Below are positions 36,601-45,238 of a stretch of DNA of 60,970 nt, in pieces; the stretch's first letter is position 1, and each line of letters starts with the position of its first letter. This stretch comes from Phycicoccus sp. CSK15P-2 (GTDB lineage Bacteria > Actinomycetota > Actinomycetes > Actinomycetales > Dermatophilaceae). A model generated the notes under the pieces. It was not told the origin of the DNA. It worked only from the letters and a program-made list of their open reading frames with translations, and ran no database searches. The stretch lies in NCBI RefSeq assembly GCF_016888005.1, contig NZ_JAFDVE010000033.1:1-60970 (forward strand). Direction: 5' to 3'. The position numbers and the translations under genes are program-made.

Positions 36601-36961
36601 GACCGACACCCAACGGCTGACCTCGCCGGCGTTCCGCAGCTACCAGTCGGGTGTGGCCATCCGACCCGGCGGTGCCACCGACGGCGACCGCGTGACGATG
36701 CGACCGCACTACGAGGAGGTCGTGGTGGACGTCGAGCCGAGGACCGACGGAGGCGACCCGTCAGGGGTGGCGCTCGCCCGCGCCGCCACCCGCACAGGTG
36801 AGCGCCGGCGGCAGCCGGTGGCCGCGGCGTCGCTCGGCACCGCGCACCGGCGCACCGTGCTCGCCGCGGCCTCCGGGTTCCGCGCCCGGGTGGCGGCCCA
36901 GCCCGCCCCCCGGCGAGTGCTCGGCGAGGAGCCACTCGACCCGGTCACCGTGTCGCGGTAG
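33644..36961 (+). CDS. DUF6603-like large protein (1105 aa)
   Basis: From the ATG overlapping the subtilase 2 stop, the product has 1105 residues. The first 330 are largely helical (repeated Ala/Leu/Glu segments). From about residue 350 to 950 it is a long beta-rich region with FSLNRIGGLVGINR, a GALDSVMFPGR segment, GPMVQLGWGPVPVLRADLAL, SIGGFHPRFRPPPGFP and FDTLFRFTPFRFVVDI. I recognise this order of motifs as the DUF6603 family, whose function is unknown. It lacks a signal peptide and ends in an Arg/Ala-rich tail. It is the last gene of the cassette; a short hairpin (36982-36995) follows before the convergent isomerase gene. Confidence 0.75.
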   Translation: MTTTPGALEATARFVAEALYILGSRLDGAAVDDLARHLGHELPDEIAFRNDVSSAAQELSDAATALLPGIIDLVEAGEAGDATALLAAGADLLAANRSVFDTVDALAEALDAARAELDADQAEQAQQLTATFARRVVEQLVVERLAYEAPVTTAILGVIGLVDQEEIVDHPTQPWHIRRALHLDRLPVLLSDPARYGREVHGWGTTEFDGVDLLERVQQLLRAVGLLSTLIVPPEPDPAVLEATLFSLAVDPDAAPPGLLASLRVAGSGLEHTEPFAGPWRFELGTTAEFDSGVEVAITPPMGMTLHPPGPASAELAITARLVGERDDGPVVLLSVGNLAQLVARRVTASLEVAGSWSAGSRVTASPAVELRLEGAGLAASGSDAFVRSLAQDNAVNGEFDLTLRWSPEQGLSLRGSAGLAARIPIGSSALPFLDVDAVDLAVGLDEDSVQVQAGLEVAARLGPLRANVLGMGLGARLSFPEHGGNLGPVDLTVDVVPPEGVGLSPASGPLRGGGFLDHDPDTGEYSGVLQLAAAKLVFSAVGLVSTRRPSGGPGFSMVLLLTGEFRPAIRLGYGFSLNRIGGLVGINRSADMAALRTGARTGALDSVMFPGRAVDDAPQVLSGLRSYFPERTGSHLLGPMVQLGWGPVPVLRADLALVLEMPEPLRLAVVGRVRMGLPSLRTPLGRFNLDVVGLVDLDAGTLAVDAQLFNSRIGAVLIDGQAAVRARWRRDPDFALSIGGFHPRFRPPPGFPALRRVTLNLTRGDNPRVRLTGYLAMTPNSVQFGARVEAYASWRNFSVEGHLAFDTLFRFTPFRFVVDISAGAAVKRSGKNLLSVTLKLRVSGPKPWSVSGSAKFRVVVKITIPVNYTSGGGQFPSIQRVDLRALLATELARPESWSGQLPPADGSAVTLRDAGTEPDVVLVHPQGRLEVRQTLLPLNTRIDKHGEQAPSGPRRFVIDEVLLGGGVVEHTAVRDLFAPAQYLDMTDTQRLTSPAFRSYQSGVAIRPGGATDGDRVTMRPHYEEVVVDVEPRTDGGDPSGVALARAATRTGERRRQPVAAASLGTAHRRTVLAAASGFRARVAAQPAPRRVLGEEPLDPVTVSR

Positions 36962-36999
36962 AACCCGGCACACGCCACACACCGGGCACGCCCGGCCGG

Positions 37000-37815
37000 T
37001 CAGGAACCGACGGTGAAGGCGGCGCGGAAGGCCTCGACGGCCGCGGTGGAGTCCCCGCTGGCGAACGCCTCCATCCCCACCGGGCCGCGGTACCCCATGT
37101 CCGCGAGCGCCCGCGCCACGGCCGGGTAGGCGATCTCGCCCGACCCCGGCTCGCACCGGCCCGGGACGTCGGCGACCTGGATCTCCCCGATGTACGGGAG
37201 CGCCCGCCGGCAGAGCTCGACGAGGTTCCCCTCGCCGATCTGGGCGTGGTAGAGGTCGAGCATCAGCCGCAGGTGCGGGCTGTCGACGGCGGCCACGAGG
37301 GCCAGGGTGTCCTCGGCCCGCGCGAAAGGCACCCCCGGATGGTCGACGGCCGTGTTGAGGTTCTCGAGGACGAACTGGACGCCGTGCCGCTCCCCGAGGT
37401 CGGCGACCCGCGAGAGGGTGTCCCGCGCCGCGAGCCACATCCGGCCGGTGACCGACTCCACCGGCGCGACCGGCAGGCCGTCGGCGTCCAGGCCGGTGCC
37501 GTGCAGGTTGAGCCGCGGGATGCCGAGGCGCCGGGCGACGTGCACCGACTGCTCGGCGGTCGTGAGGAGCTCGGCCGCAGCGGCGGGCTCGACCAGCCCC
37601 CCGCGGACGTACCCGGTCATCGACGACAGGACGACGCCCTCGTCCCGCAGCTCCACCAGGGTGTCGACGTCGTGCCGCGTCCAGTCCCAGATCTCGACCT
37701 GGACGTCGAGGGCGGTGAGCCGGCGCATCCGCTCCACGACCGGGAGGTCGCGGAACACCATCTCGGCGCACACCGCGAGGGTGAACGGGCCGGCTGCACC
37801 GCGCGTCGTCGTCAT
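37000..37815 (-). CDS. TIM-barrel sugar isomerase/epimerase, hydroxypyruvate isomerase-like
   Basis: This 271-residue AP-endonuclease-2-type TIM barrel begins FTLAVCAEMVFRDLPVVERM, then VEIWDW, FVLENLN with a metal-binding Glu, LMLDLYHAQI with Asp and His ligands, and GPVGMEAF near the end. This order matches hydroxypyruvate isomerases and related inositol-cluster isomerases. The ATG at 37815 has GGAGG upstream and is preferred over the more distal start at 37902. It diverges from the transaldolase-like gene over inositol box B. A keto-inositol isomerase or second IolE-like activity is possible. Confidence 0.75.
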   Translation of the reverse strand: MTTTRGAAGPFTLAVCAEMVFRDLPVVERMRRLTALDVQVEIWDWTRHDVDTLVELRDEGVVLSSMTGYVRGGLVEPAAAAELLTTAEQSVHVARRLGIPRLNLHGTGLDADGLPVAPVESVTGRMWLAARDTLSRVADLGERHGVQFVLENLNTAVDHPGVPFARAEDTLALVAAVDSPHLRLMLDLYHAQIGEGNLVELCRRALPYIGEIQVADVPGRCEPGSGEIAYPAVARALADMGYRGPVGMEAFASGDSTAAVEAFRAAFTVGS

Positions 37816-37881
37816 CGTCGTCCTCCGAGCCTCCCGGTGCGCGCCCGGGTTTCCAACCGCCGCTTTGTCGGTTAGTGTGTA

Positions 37882-37894
37882 TGTCCTGACATTA
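37882..37894 (+). promoter_or_regulatory. Inositol-regulon box B
   Basis: TGTCCTGACATTA lies in the divergent region between the isomerase and transaldolase-like genes, in an AT-rich stretch. It contains the near-palindrome TGTC-CT-GACA. Confidence 0.55.
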
Positions 37895-37917
37895 TCACCC
37901 ATTGAAGGGACTGTGGG

Positions 37918-39003
37918 ATGGCCGGGCCCACCACGACCGGGGTGGAGTCACCCCTGCGCACGATGACGCGCACGACGCCGACGGCGCTGTGGAACGACAG
38001 CGCCGACCCGACGGAGCTGCGGACCGCGATCGGCTGGGGGGCCGTGGGCGCCACCTGCAACCCGGTCATCGCCCTCGCTGCGATCAGGGCTGACCAGGAG
38101 AGGTGGGACGCGAGGATCCGCGAGCTCGCGGCCGAGCGGCCGACGGCCACCGAGTCCGAGATCGGCTGGGCGGTCGTCGAGGAGGTCTCGCTCGAGGCCG
38201 CCCACCTCCTCGAACCCGCCTTCGCCGAGCACGACGGCCGCAACGGGCGGCTGTCGATGCAGACCGACCCGCGGCTCCGCCGCGACGCGAGCGCCCTCGT
38301 CGCCCAGGCCGAGCACTTCGCCTCGCTGGCCCCCAACATCATCGTCAAGATCCCCGCGACCTCGGTCGGCGTCGTGGCGATCGAGGAGGCGACGTACCGC
38401 GGCGTCAACGTCAACGTCACGGTGTCCTTCTCGGTCCCCCAGGCCCTGGCCGCGGGCGAGGCGATCGAGCGCGGCCTGCGCCGCCGGGAGGACGAGGTGC
38501 GCTCGGTCGACGGCATCGGGCCGGTCGTCACGATCATGGTGGGGCGCCTCGACGACTGGCTCAAGGACGTCGTCGCCCGCGACGGCGTGGGTATCGACCC
38601 CACCCACCTCGAGTGGGCCGGCGTCGCCGCCGTCAAGCGCGCCTACGCGATCTTCCGCGAGCGCGGTCTGCGCGCCCGCGTCCTCGCCGCGGCCTACCGC
38701 AACGAGCTGCAGTGGACCGAGCTCGTCGGGGGCGACCTCGTCCTCTCCCCACCCTTCGCGTGGGGGCAGCGCTTCGACGCCAGCGGCATCGACCCCACGC
38801 CGCGGATCGACGTCCCGGTCGACCCGGAGGTCATCGCCTCGCTCGAGCGCCTCGAGGACTTCCGCCGCGCCTACGAGCCCGACGGCATGACGCCCGAGGA
38901 GTTCGACGACTTCGGGGCGACCCGCAAGACGCTGCGCCAGTTCCTCGCCGCGGACGAGGAGCTCGACCAGCTCGTCCGGGACGTCATCACGCCCGCCCCC
39001 TGA
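37918..39003 (+). CDS. Transaldolase family protein
   Basis: This 361-residue protein has transaldolase/fructose-6-P aldolase features: WNDSADPTELRTAI with a TCNPVI strand near the N-terminus, LSMQTDPRLRRD, and NIIVKIPAT carrying the Schiff-base Lys (K144), then VNVNVTVSFSVPQALA. The C-terminal third (LVGGDLVLSPPFAW onwards) is adapted compared with housekeeping transaldolases. The ATG has AAGGGA upstream. It starts just after inositol box B, so it is likely induced with inositol catabolism; its substrate there is not established. Confidence 0.78.
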   Translation: MAGPTTTGVESPLRTMTRTTPTALWNDSADPTELRTAIGWGAVGATCNPVIALAAIRADQERWDARIRELAAERPTATESEIGWAVVEEVSLEAAHLLEPAFAEHDGRNGRLSMQTDPRLRRDASALVAQAEHFASLAPNIIVKIPATSVGVVAIEEATYRGVNVNVTVSFSVPQALAAGEAIERGLRRREDEVRSVDGIGPVVTIMVGRLDDWLKDVVARDGVGIDPTHLEWAGVAAVKRAYAIFRERGLRARVLAAAYRNELQWTELVGGDLVLSPPFAWGQRFDASGIDPTPRIDVPVDPEVIASLERLEDFRRAYEPDGMTPEEFDDFGATRKTLRQFLAADEELDQLVRDVITPAP

Positions 39004-39023
39004 GTCCAGCAGCGCCACACACC

Positions 39024-39064
39024 ACTGCGGCGGCCCGTCCCTTTCGGGGACGGGCCGCCGCAGT
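39024..39064. terminator. Strong bidirectional terminator
   Basis: 18-bp perfect inverted repeat with a 5-nt loop between two convergent genes, transaldolase-like on the plus strand and L,D-transpeptidase on the minus strand. It would stop both transcripts. Confidence 0.75.
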
Positions 39065-39078
39065 GCGTGCGGGGTTGC

Positions 39079-40497
39079 TCAGAAGTGCGTGGTGACCGGG
39101 GTCCCGACCGGCGCGAAGTCGTAGACCCACTTCGCGATGGATACCGGCAGGTTGACGCACCCGTGCGAGGCCGCGTACCCGAAGGAGGACCGCCACGGCG
39201 CACCGTGCAGCGCGTAGCCGCGGTGGAAGAACGTGGAGTAGGGCACGTTCTCGGTCTCGTAGTCGGAGCCGTCGGCGTTCTGGCCGCGCATCGTCATGAG
39301 CGGGTTCTTGTAGTACACGTGGTAGGTGCCGGTGACGGTGGGCGTCTCCGCGGCACCGCTCACCATCGCGACCGGGCCGTAGACGACCTTCGCCCCGACG
39401 TAGGCGGTCATCGTGTGCTTGCCGAGGTCGACGTCGATCCACTTCTCGCCCTCGGCGGCGGGGTACGCGAGGTTCTCGGCGCCCTTGGCGATGCGGCGCT
39501 CCTCCCACGTCGCGTCGACCACGTCGAACTCGAAGCCGCCGTCGTACGCCTTCCCGGCGGAGAGGGCCTGCACGGCCGCCCCGGCGAGCGCCGGGGCGTT
39601 GGCGACCTTCCGGCCGTCGCGGGCCTCGGTCATCACCTTGCGCACCTCGCCCGCGGCGTCGAGGTAGCGCAGGCCCTTCGTCGGCTCGACCGCCACCTCG
39701 GCGGCGACCTTCTCGACCCACGCCTTCACCTTGCCGGCGTCGACGCCCGGGGCGCCGAGGACGTCGCCCTCGGTGGGGATGGTGACCCAGGAGGCCTTCG
39801 TCTTGGTGGACGCGGCGTGCGCCTCGTCGCCGTCGGAGATGCTGACGTCGCGGGCGATGATCGCGTTGGCCACCTCCGCGGCCTGCTCGGCGGCCGCGGT
39901 CGTGACGTCGGGCTCGTCCTCGACGAAGGAGACGGTCGCGGTCGCCGGCTCGAGACCCTCGGCGGCGGCCGCCACGACGTCCTGGAAGGTCGCCGGGTCG
40001 ACGGTCTGACCGGGGACGGCGGGTGTGACGACGAACTTGGCCTTCTTGGGGCCGAGCGCGACCGTGGCGTCGCGCCCCACCTTGTCGGCCTGCTCGACGA
40101 GCTGTGTCACGACCTCGTCGGTGATGTCCTCGTCGGTCCGGACGACGGCGCGCACCTCGCGGGTCGACACGAGCGAGCGGGCGTAGGAGGACCACGACCC
40201 GTTCGCCGAGAAGATGGCCTCGACGGTGGCGTCGACGTCGACGTCGTACCCGAGGTCGGCCAGCGACTCGGTGCGCGTCTCGGCGCCCGACCGGATCGTC
40301 ACGGTGGCGGCCTCGACCCGTTGGCGCACGACGTCGGCGACCTGTTCGCGGGTCATGCCGCCCACGGCGACCCCGCCGAGGCTGCTGCCCGGCAGGGCGC
40401 GGTCCTGGTAGTGCGCGGCGTACGCGGTGCCGACGCCCCCGAGTGCCATCGGCAGGGCGATGGCGCCCGCGAGCAGGGCGTTCCTGCGCATGGTCAT
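39079..40497 (-). CDS. L,D-transpeptidase (YkuD) with putative peptidoglycan-binding domains
   Basis: This 472-residue exported protein has MTMRRNALLAGAIALPMALG forming a signal peptide or anchor, ending in a YAA cleavage-like site. Two repeats of a PG_binding_4-like domain follow (GMTREQVADVV, LADLGYDVDVDAT and later FQDVVAAAAEGL). The C-terminal YkuD catalytic domain has HGAPWRSSFGYAASHGCVNL with Cys C447. Such enzymes make 3-3 cross-links in peptidoglycan. The ATG at 40497 is chosen to give the signal peptide; an in-frame ATG at 40491 is also possible. It sits inside the inositol region but shows no functional link to it. Confidence 0.86.
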   Translation of the reverse strand: MTMRRNALLAGAIALPMALGGVGTAYAAHYQDRALPGSSLGGVAVGGMTREQVADVVRQRVEAATVTIRSGAETRTESLADLGYDVDVDATVEAIFSANGSWSSYARSLVSTREVRAVVRTDEDITDEVVTQLVEQADKVGRDATVALGPKKAKFVVTPAVPGQTVDPATFQDVVAAAAEGLEPATATVSFVEDEPDVTTAAAEQAAEVANAIIARDVSISDGDEAHAASTKTKASWVTIPTEGDVLGAPGVDAGKVKAWVEKVAAEVAVEPTKGLRYLDAAGEVRKVMTEARDGRKVANAPALAGAAVQALSAGKAYDGGFEFDVVDATWEERRIAKGAENLAYPAAEGEKWIDVDLGKHTMTAYVGAKVVYGPVAMVSGAAETPTVTGTYHVYYKNPLMTMRGQNADGSDYETENVPYSTFFHRGYALHGAPWRSSFGYAASHGCVNLPVSIAKWVYDFAPVGTPVTTHF

Positions 40498-40619
40498 GAT
40501 GATCGAACTGCCTTCCCCGAAGGATTCGGTGTGGTCCTCGTACACACCGCGCTCCATGATGCGGCACGGAGGCCGATCCGGCCAACCCGATCCGCACAAC
40601 GAGCGCAACCCGACACGCC

Positions 40620-40654
40620 GAGGGCGGCCCGGGGGCTCCACCCGGGCCGCCCTC
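40620..40654 (-). terminator. Terminator of mmsA operon end
   Basis: 14-bp inverted repeat (40620-40633 with 40641-40654), 7 bp after the methylmalonate-semialdehyde dehydrogenase stop on the minus strand. It isolates the L,D-transpeptidase gene from read-through. Confidence 0.7.
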
Positions 40655-40660
40655 CTCGGG

Positions 40661-42163
40661 TCAGGCGTTCTGCGGGAAGCCCAGCTCGATGCCGCCGTGG
40701 CTGGGGTCGAGCCAGCGGGACGTGACGACCTTGCCGCGGGTGAAGAAGTGCACGCCCTCCATGCCGTGGGCGTGGGTGTCGCCGAAGAGGCTGTTCTTCC
40801 ACCCTCCGAAGGAGTAGTAGGCCATCGGGACCGGGATCGGGACGTTGACCCCGATCATCCCGACCTCGACCTCGTGCTGGAACCGGCGCGCGGCCCCGCC
40901 GTCGTTGGTGAAGATCGCGGTGCCGTTGCCGTACGGGTTGGAGTTGACGAGCGCGATGGCGTCGTCGTACGTCTTCGCCCGGACCACCGAGAGCACCGGC
41001 CCGAAGATCTCGTCGTCGTAGACGCTCATGCCCTTCTCGACGTGGTCGAACAGGGTCGGCCGCAGGAAGTACCCCGCGCCGTCGGCGTCGACGTCGCCCT
41101 CGCGGCCGTCGACGACGAGGGTCGCGCCGTCCTCCACCCCGGCGTCGAGGTAGGACGCGACCTTGTCGCGGTGCTGCTGGGTGACCAGCGGCCCCATGTC
41201 GCAGCCACGGGTGCCGTCGCCGGTGACGAGCTTGCCCATCCGGTCCTTGATCTTCTCGACGAGCTCGTCCCCGATCGGGTCGACCGCGACGAGGGCCGAG
41301 ATGGCCATGCAGCGCTCGCCCGCCGAGCCGAAGCCGGCGTTGACCGCGGCGTCGGCGGCGAGGTCGAGGTCGGCGTCGGGCAGCACGATCATGTGGTTCT
41401 TCGCGCCGCCGAGGGCCTGGACCCGCTTGCCGTGAGCCGTGCCGGTCTCGTAGACGTACTTCGCGATCGGCGTGGACCCGACGAACGACACCGCCTTGAC
41501 GTCCGGGTGGGTGAGCAGCGCGTCGACCGCTTCCTTGTCGCCGCCCACGACGTTCATCACGCCGTCGGGCAGGCCCGCCTCGGTCCACAGCCTCGCGACG
41601 GCGATGGCCGCCGACGGGTCCTTCTCGGACGGCTTGAGCACGACCGCGTTGCCGCACGCGATCGCGACCGGGACGAACCACAGCGGCACCATCGCCGGGA
41701 AGTTGAACGGGCTGATGACGGCGACGACCCCGAGGCTCTGCCGGATGGAGTAGACGTCGACCTTCGTCGAGGCGTTCTCGGTGAAGCCGCCCTTGAGCAG
41801 GTGCGGGATGCCGCACGCGAACTCGGCGACCTCGAGGCCGCGGGTGACCTCGCCGAGCGCGTCGGAGAGGACCTTGCCGTGCTCGGCGGTGATGAGGGCG
41901 GCGATCTCCTCCTTGCGCTCGTCGAGCAGCTGCCGGAACGCGAAGAGGACCTGGGTGCGCTTGGTCAGGGACGCGTCGCCCCAGCTCTCGGCCCACGCCT
42001 GCCTCGCTCCGGCGACGACCTCGCCGACGAGCGCGGCGGACGCGAGGTCGAGCTCACCGGTCTGCTCGCCGGTGGCGGGGTTGTACACGGGGCCGGTGCG
42101 ACCGGGGGTGCCCTCCCAGGGCGCGCCGGCGACGAGGTGGGTGATGCGGGTGGGGCTGCTCAT
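40661..42163 (-). CDS. mmsA: CoA-acylating methylmalonate-semialdehyde dehydrogenase
   Basis: This 500-residue aldehyde dehydrogenase is of the MmsA/IolA type. It has VVAVISPFNFPAMVPLWF, the VLKPSEKDP segment, VSFVGSTPIAKYVY and the catalytic Cys in GSAGERCMAIS (C285), where MmsA enzymes have GERCM and lack the usual general-base Glu. The C-terminal GGWKNSLFGDTHAHG is typical. In inositol catabolism it converts malonate semialdehyde to acetyl-CoA. GGAGA precedes the ATG. Its promoter carries inositol box C, so it is transcribed separately from the upstream operon. Confidence 0.92.
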   Translation of the reverse strand: MSSPTRITHLVAGAPWEGTPGRTGPVYNPATGEQTGELDLASAALVGEVVAGARQAWAESWGDASLTKRTQVLFAFRQLLDERKEEIAALITAEHGKVLSDALGEVTRGLEVAEFACGIPHLLKGGFTENASTKVDVYSIRQSLGVVAVISPFNFPAMVPLWFVPVAIACGNAVVLKPSEKDPSAAIAVARLWTEAGLPDGVMNVVGGDKEAVDALLTHPDVKAVSFVGSTPIAKYVYETGTAHGKRVQALGGAKNHMIVLPDADLDLAADAAVNAGFGSAGERCMAISALVAVDPIGDELVEKIKDRMGKLVTGDGTRGCDMGPLVTQQHRDKVASYLDAGVEDGATLVVDGREGDVDADGAGYFLRPTLFDHVEKGMSVYDDEIFGPVLSVVRAKTYDDAIALVNSNPYGNGTAIFTNDGGAARRFQHEVEVGMIGVNVPIPVPMAYYSFGGWKNSLFGDTHAHGMEGVHFFTRGKVVTSRWLDPSHGGIELGFPQNA

Positions 42164-42187
42164 CGAGGTCTCCTGGCGGGCACGATT

Positions 42188-42200
42188 AAATGTACTGACA
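42188..42200 (-). promoter_or_regulatory. Inositol-regulon box C
   Basis: On the minus strand this reads TGTCAGTACATTT, 25 bp upstream of the mmsA start, in an AT-rich gap between two GC-rich genes. A second TGTTAG half-site lies next to it. Confidence 0.5.
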
Positions 42201-42250
42201 TACTAACATCATGGGGCAGGGGCGGCCTCCCGGCAGTCGCGGAGCGGCCC

Positions 42251-43276
42251 TCACGAGAGCGTCTCCCGGTCCGCGAGCCGCACGCCCACCGGCTCGCCCG
42301 AGGCGAGCGACGCCATGCCCGCCTCGGACACGACGGTGGCCGCGTAGCCGTCCCACGTCGTCGGTCCGACGACCTCGCCGCGCCGGGTCGCGTCGACCCA
42401 GGCCTGCACCTCGAGGTCGTAGGCGAGGGCGAAGCGCTGCCGGAAGTCGGCCGGGACACCGCCACCCCACGAGCCCCCGACGTCCCTTGCCTGGGTCGTG
42501 TAGAGGTCGCCCCACGGGCGGCCCGCGATCGCCGTGCCGCGCTCGCAGACCGCCTCGCAGCGCACCTCGTAGCCGACCTGGTTGCGGACGAACACCTCGT
42601 TCGTCACCACCGCGCCTCCGGCCATCCGGAACACCGAAACCTGCGGGTCCACGACACCCGGCGCCGCCGCGGACGTCGGGGTCGGCGAGTGGACGGTGAC
42701 CTCGGCGATCTCCTCGTCGAAGAGGAACCTCGCGACGTCCACCTCGTGGACGAGGCTGTCCCGGACGATCATCTCGGAGCTGAACGAGTCCGGGACGTCC
42801 TTGTTGCGGTGCGTGTTGTGCACGAGCAGCAGCCGGCCGAGACGCCCCGAGCCGAGCAGCTCCTTCATCCGGGCGTACTCGGGGTCGAACCGGCGCATGA
42901 AGCCGAGCTGGACGAGCGGACGCCCCACCTCCCGCTCGGCCCGCACGAGCCGCAGCGAGGACTCGCCGTCCATCGTCAGCGGCTTCTCGCACAGCGCGTG
43001 CTTGCCGGCCGCGAGGCACGCGAGCACCTGCTCCTCGTGGACGACGCCCGGCGAGGCGATGACCACGGCGTCGACGTCGTCGTCCGCCACGAGGTCCAGC
43101 GGGTCGGCCAGGGCGCGCACGCCCTCGTACCGCTCCGCGAGCGCCGTGGCCCGCGCGGTGTCGGGGTCGGACACCGCGACGAGCCGCCCGCCGGAGACCC
43201 GTTCGACGACCCGTTCGGCGTGGTCGGCGCCCATGAGGCCGACGCCGATGATCCCGATCCTCAGCTCGTTCCCCAC
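42251..43276 (-). CDS. Gfo/Idh/MocA oxidoreductase, inositol 2-dehydrogenase
   Basis: The 341-residue product starts at a GTG five bases after the stop of the ABC ATPase gene. It has IGIIGVGLMGADH (glycine motif), LCEKPLTMD with the EKP Lys, LGFMRRFDPEY, and SLVHEVDVARFLF supplying the Asp/His pair. This set matches IolG-type inositol 2-dehydrogenases, which oxidise myo-inositol to scyllo-inosose with NAD. Location at the end of the transporter operon supports this. It is more distant from the two other regulon dehydrogenases than they are from each other. Confidence 0.85.
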   Translation of the reverse strand: MGNELRIGIIGVGLMGADHAERVVERVSGGRLVAVSDPDTARATALAERYEGVRALADPLDLVADDDVDAVVIASPGVVHEEQVLACLAAGKHALCEKPLTMDGESSLRLVRAEREVGRPLVQLGFMRRFDPEYARMKELLGSGRLGRLLLVHNTHRNKDVPDSFSSEMIVRDSLVHEVDVARFLFDEEIAEVTVHSPTPTSAAAPGVVDPQVSVFRMAGGAVVTNEVFVRNQVGYEVRCEAVCERGTAIAGRPWGDLYTTQARDVGGSWGGGVPADFRQRFALAYDLEVQAWVDATRRGEVVGPTTWDGYAATVVSEAGMASLASGEPVGVRLADRETLS

Positions 43277-43280
43277 CCGG

Positions 43281-44198
43281 CTACTCCGTCCGCCTCGGGG
43301 CGTCGTCGCCCGGCTCGGCACCGTCACGCTCGTCGTCACCGAGCCCGGGAGCGGGGACGCCGCCGTGCGCGACCTCGTGCGCGGGCGCGACCTTGCCCGG
43401 GTCGGCGGCGCTGAGCTCATGGCTGAGCTCGTCGAGCTCCTGGCCGCCGGCCATCTCGCCGGTCAGCTGCTCGAGGGTCAGCTCGTCGCGGTGCGCGTCG
43501 AGCGCCACCCGGCCGAGCTTGAGGATGACGAAGTGGTTGCCGACGAGGTAGGCGTGGTGCGGGTTGTGGGTGATGAAGATGACCCCGAGCCCGGCGTCGC
43601 GCGCCGCGACGATGTACTTGAGGACCACCCCGGACTGCTTGACGCCGAGCGCCGCGGTCGGCTCGTCGAGGATGACGACCTTGGCCCCGAAGTAGATCGC
43701 CCGGGCGATGGCGATGCACTGCCGCTGGCCACCGGAGAGGCTGCCGACCGGACGGTCGAGGTCGGGGATGACGATCCCCATCTTCGTCAGCTCCTCGCCG
43801 GCGACGCGCTTCATCGTCTCGATGTCGAGGAACGGGCCCTTGCGGACCTCGTTGCCGAGGAAGAAGTTCCGCCACACCGCCATGAGGGGCGCGAGAGCCA
43901 GGTCCTGGTAGACCGTGGCGATGCCGAGGGACTGCGCGGCACGCGGGCTGTTGAACTGCCGGATGACGCCTCCGACCTTCATCGTGCCCTCGGTGTACTC
44001 GTGCAGGCCCGCGATGATCTTGATGAGCGTCGACTTCCCGGCGCCGTTGTCCCCGAGCACGCAGGTGACCTCGCCCTGGCGGACACTGATGTTCACCCCG
44101 CGGAGCGCGTTGACGTTGCCGTAGCTCTTGCCGATGTCCTCGAGCTCGAGGACCGGGCGGTCCGTCGACTCGACACGGGTGTCCTCGAGAGCAGCCAT
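43281..44198 (-). CDS. Inositol/sugar ABC transporter ATP-binding protein
   Basis: The 305-residue product has one ABC domain: Walker [10 protein letters not shown]-loop [20 protein letters not shown], signature [16 protein letters not shown], Walker [14 protein letters not shown] and a switch His in [10 protein letters not shown]. The segment [13 protein letters not shown] is usual for single-domain ATPases of inositol/sugar transporters in actinobacteria. A hydrophilic, acidic C-terminal tail of about 50 residues is unusual. The ATG shares one base with the permease stop. Confidence 0.87.
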   Translation of the reverse strand: MAALEDTRVESTDRPVLELEDIGKSYGNVNALRGVNISVRQGEVTCVLGDNGAGKSTLIKIIAGLHEYTEGTMKVGGVIRQFNSPRAAQSLGIATVYQDLALAPLMAVWRNFFLGNEVRKGPFLDIETMKRVAGEELTKMGIVIPDLDRPVGSLSGGQRQCIAIARAIYFGAKVVILDEPTAALGVKQSGVVLKYIVAARDAGLGVIFITHNPHHAYLVGNHFVILKLGRVALDAHRDELTLEQLTGEMAGGQELDELSHELSAADPGKVAPAHEVAHGGVPAPGLGDDERDGAEPGDDAPRRTE

Positions 44199-45232
44199 CA
44201 GCCCTCCGCCTTCCGCTTGACGAACATGTTGACGAGCACCGAGGCGATGAGCATGACCCCGAGGAAGGTCCTGAACCAGTCGGGGTTCCAGCCGGCGTAG
44301 GTGATGCCGAGCTGGGTCATTCCGAAGATCAGTGCCCCGACCGACGCGCCCACGACCGAGCCGTAGCCGCCGGTGAGGAGGCAGCCGCCGATGACGGCCG
44401 CGATGATGTAGATGAACTCGTTGCCGATGCCCTGGCCGGACTGCAGGTTGTTGAACTGGAACAGCAGGTGCATCCCGAGCAGCCACGCCGCGAGGCCCAC
44501 GCCCATGAAGAGCGCGATCTTCGTCGCGACGACCGGGACGCCCACCGCCCTCGCGGCCGCGGAGTCGCCGCCGACCGCGAAGATCCAGTTGCCGTACCGG
44601 CTGCGCAGCAGCAGCACCGCGGCGATGACCGTGAACACCACCCAGTAGACGACCGGGATCTTCACGTTGACCGGGCCGAGGGAGAAGTCCGCGGCGAAGA
44701 CGGCCTTGGCGGAGTCGAAGCCGTCCAGGTCGCGCAAGGAGTTCGACGACACCCCGCCGGTGATGAGACGGGTCATCGCGAGGTTGACGCCCTGCAGCAC
44801 GAAGAACGTGCCGAGGGTGACGAGGAAGCTCGGCAGGCCGGTCTTGTGCAGCAGGAAGCCGTTGAAGGCCCCGATCGCCAGCGAGATGAGGAGGGCGATG
44901 AACACGCCCGCCCAGACGTTGAGGCCGAACCACCACGCGGTGTGCGCGGCGGCCAGCCCCGACGTCGTCACGGCCACACCTGCCGACAGGTCGAACTCCC
45001 CACCGATCATGAGCATCGCCACCGCGACCGCCATGATGCCGATCGTCGAGGAGCCGTAGAGGATCGTGCCGATGTTGCCGACGCTGCGGAACGCGGGGGC
45101 CACCGCGAGGAACAGCGTGGCGACCGCGATCGCTCCGATCAGCGCGCCGACCTCGGGACGGGCCAGGACGGTGGAGAGCGTCGAGCGGGTGCCGACGCGG
45201 TCGTCGGCGGGTGTGGCCGTGACGGTCGCCAT
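44198..45232 (-). CDS. Inositol/sugar ABC transporter permease
   Basis: This 344-residue permease has about nine or ten hydrophobic segments. BPD_transp_2 signatures are [47 protein letters not shown] and [19 protein letters not shown]. It belongs to the ribose/inositol permease group and pairs with the ATPase and binding-protein genes on either side. It starts 6 bp after the stop of the binding-protein gene. Confidence 0.88.
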   Translation of the reverse strand: MATVTATPADDRVGTRSTLSTVLARPEVGALIGAIAVATLFLAVAPAFRSVGNIGTILYGSSTIGIMAVAVAMLMIGGEFDLSAGVAVTTSGLAAAHTAWWFGLNVWAGVFIALLISLAIGAFNGFLLHKTGLPSFLVTLGTFFVLQGVNLAMTRLITGGVSSNSLRDLDGFDSAKAVFAADFSLGPVNVKIPVVYWVVFTVIAAVLLLRSRYGNWIFAVGGDSAAARAVGVPVVATKIALFMGVGLAAWLLGMHLLFQFNNLQSGQGIGNEFIYIIAAVIGGCLLTGGYGSVVGASVGALIFGMTQLGITYAGWNPDWFRTFLGVMLIASVLVNMFVKRKAEG

Positions 45233-45238
45233 CTCAGG

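Noticed and set aside
20087-36961. Reading the cassette as an extracellular contractile injection system or prophage tail
   Set aside because: No sheath, tube, baseplate, tape measure or AAA+ ATPase is visible among the six proteins; size and conserved motifs alone do not support it.
42251-43420. Longer start for the inositol dehydrogenase at 43420
   Set aside because: It would add 48 Arg/Ser/Pro residues overlapping the ATPase gene; the GTG at 43276 directly precedes the conserved glycine motif.
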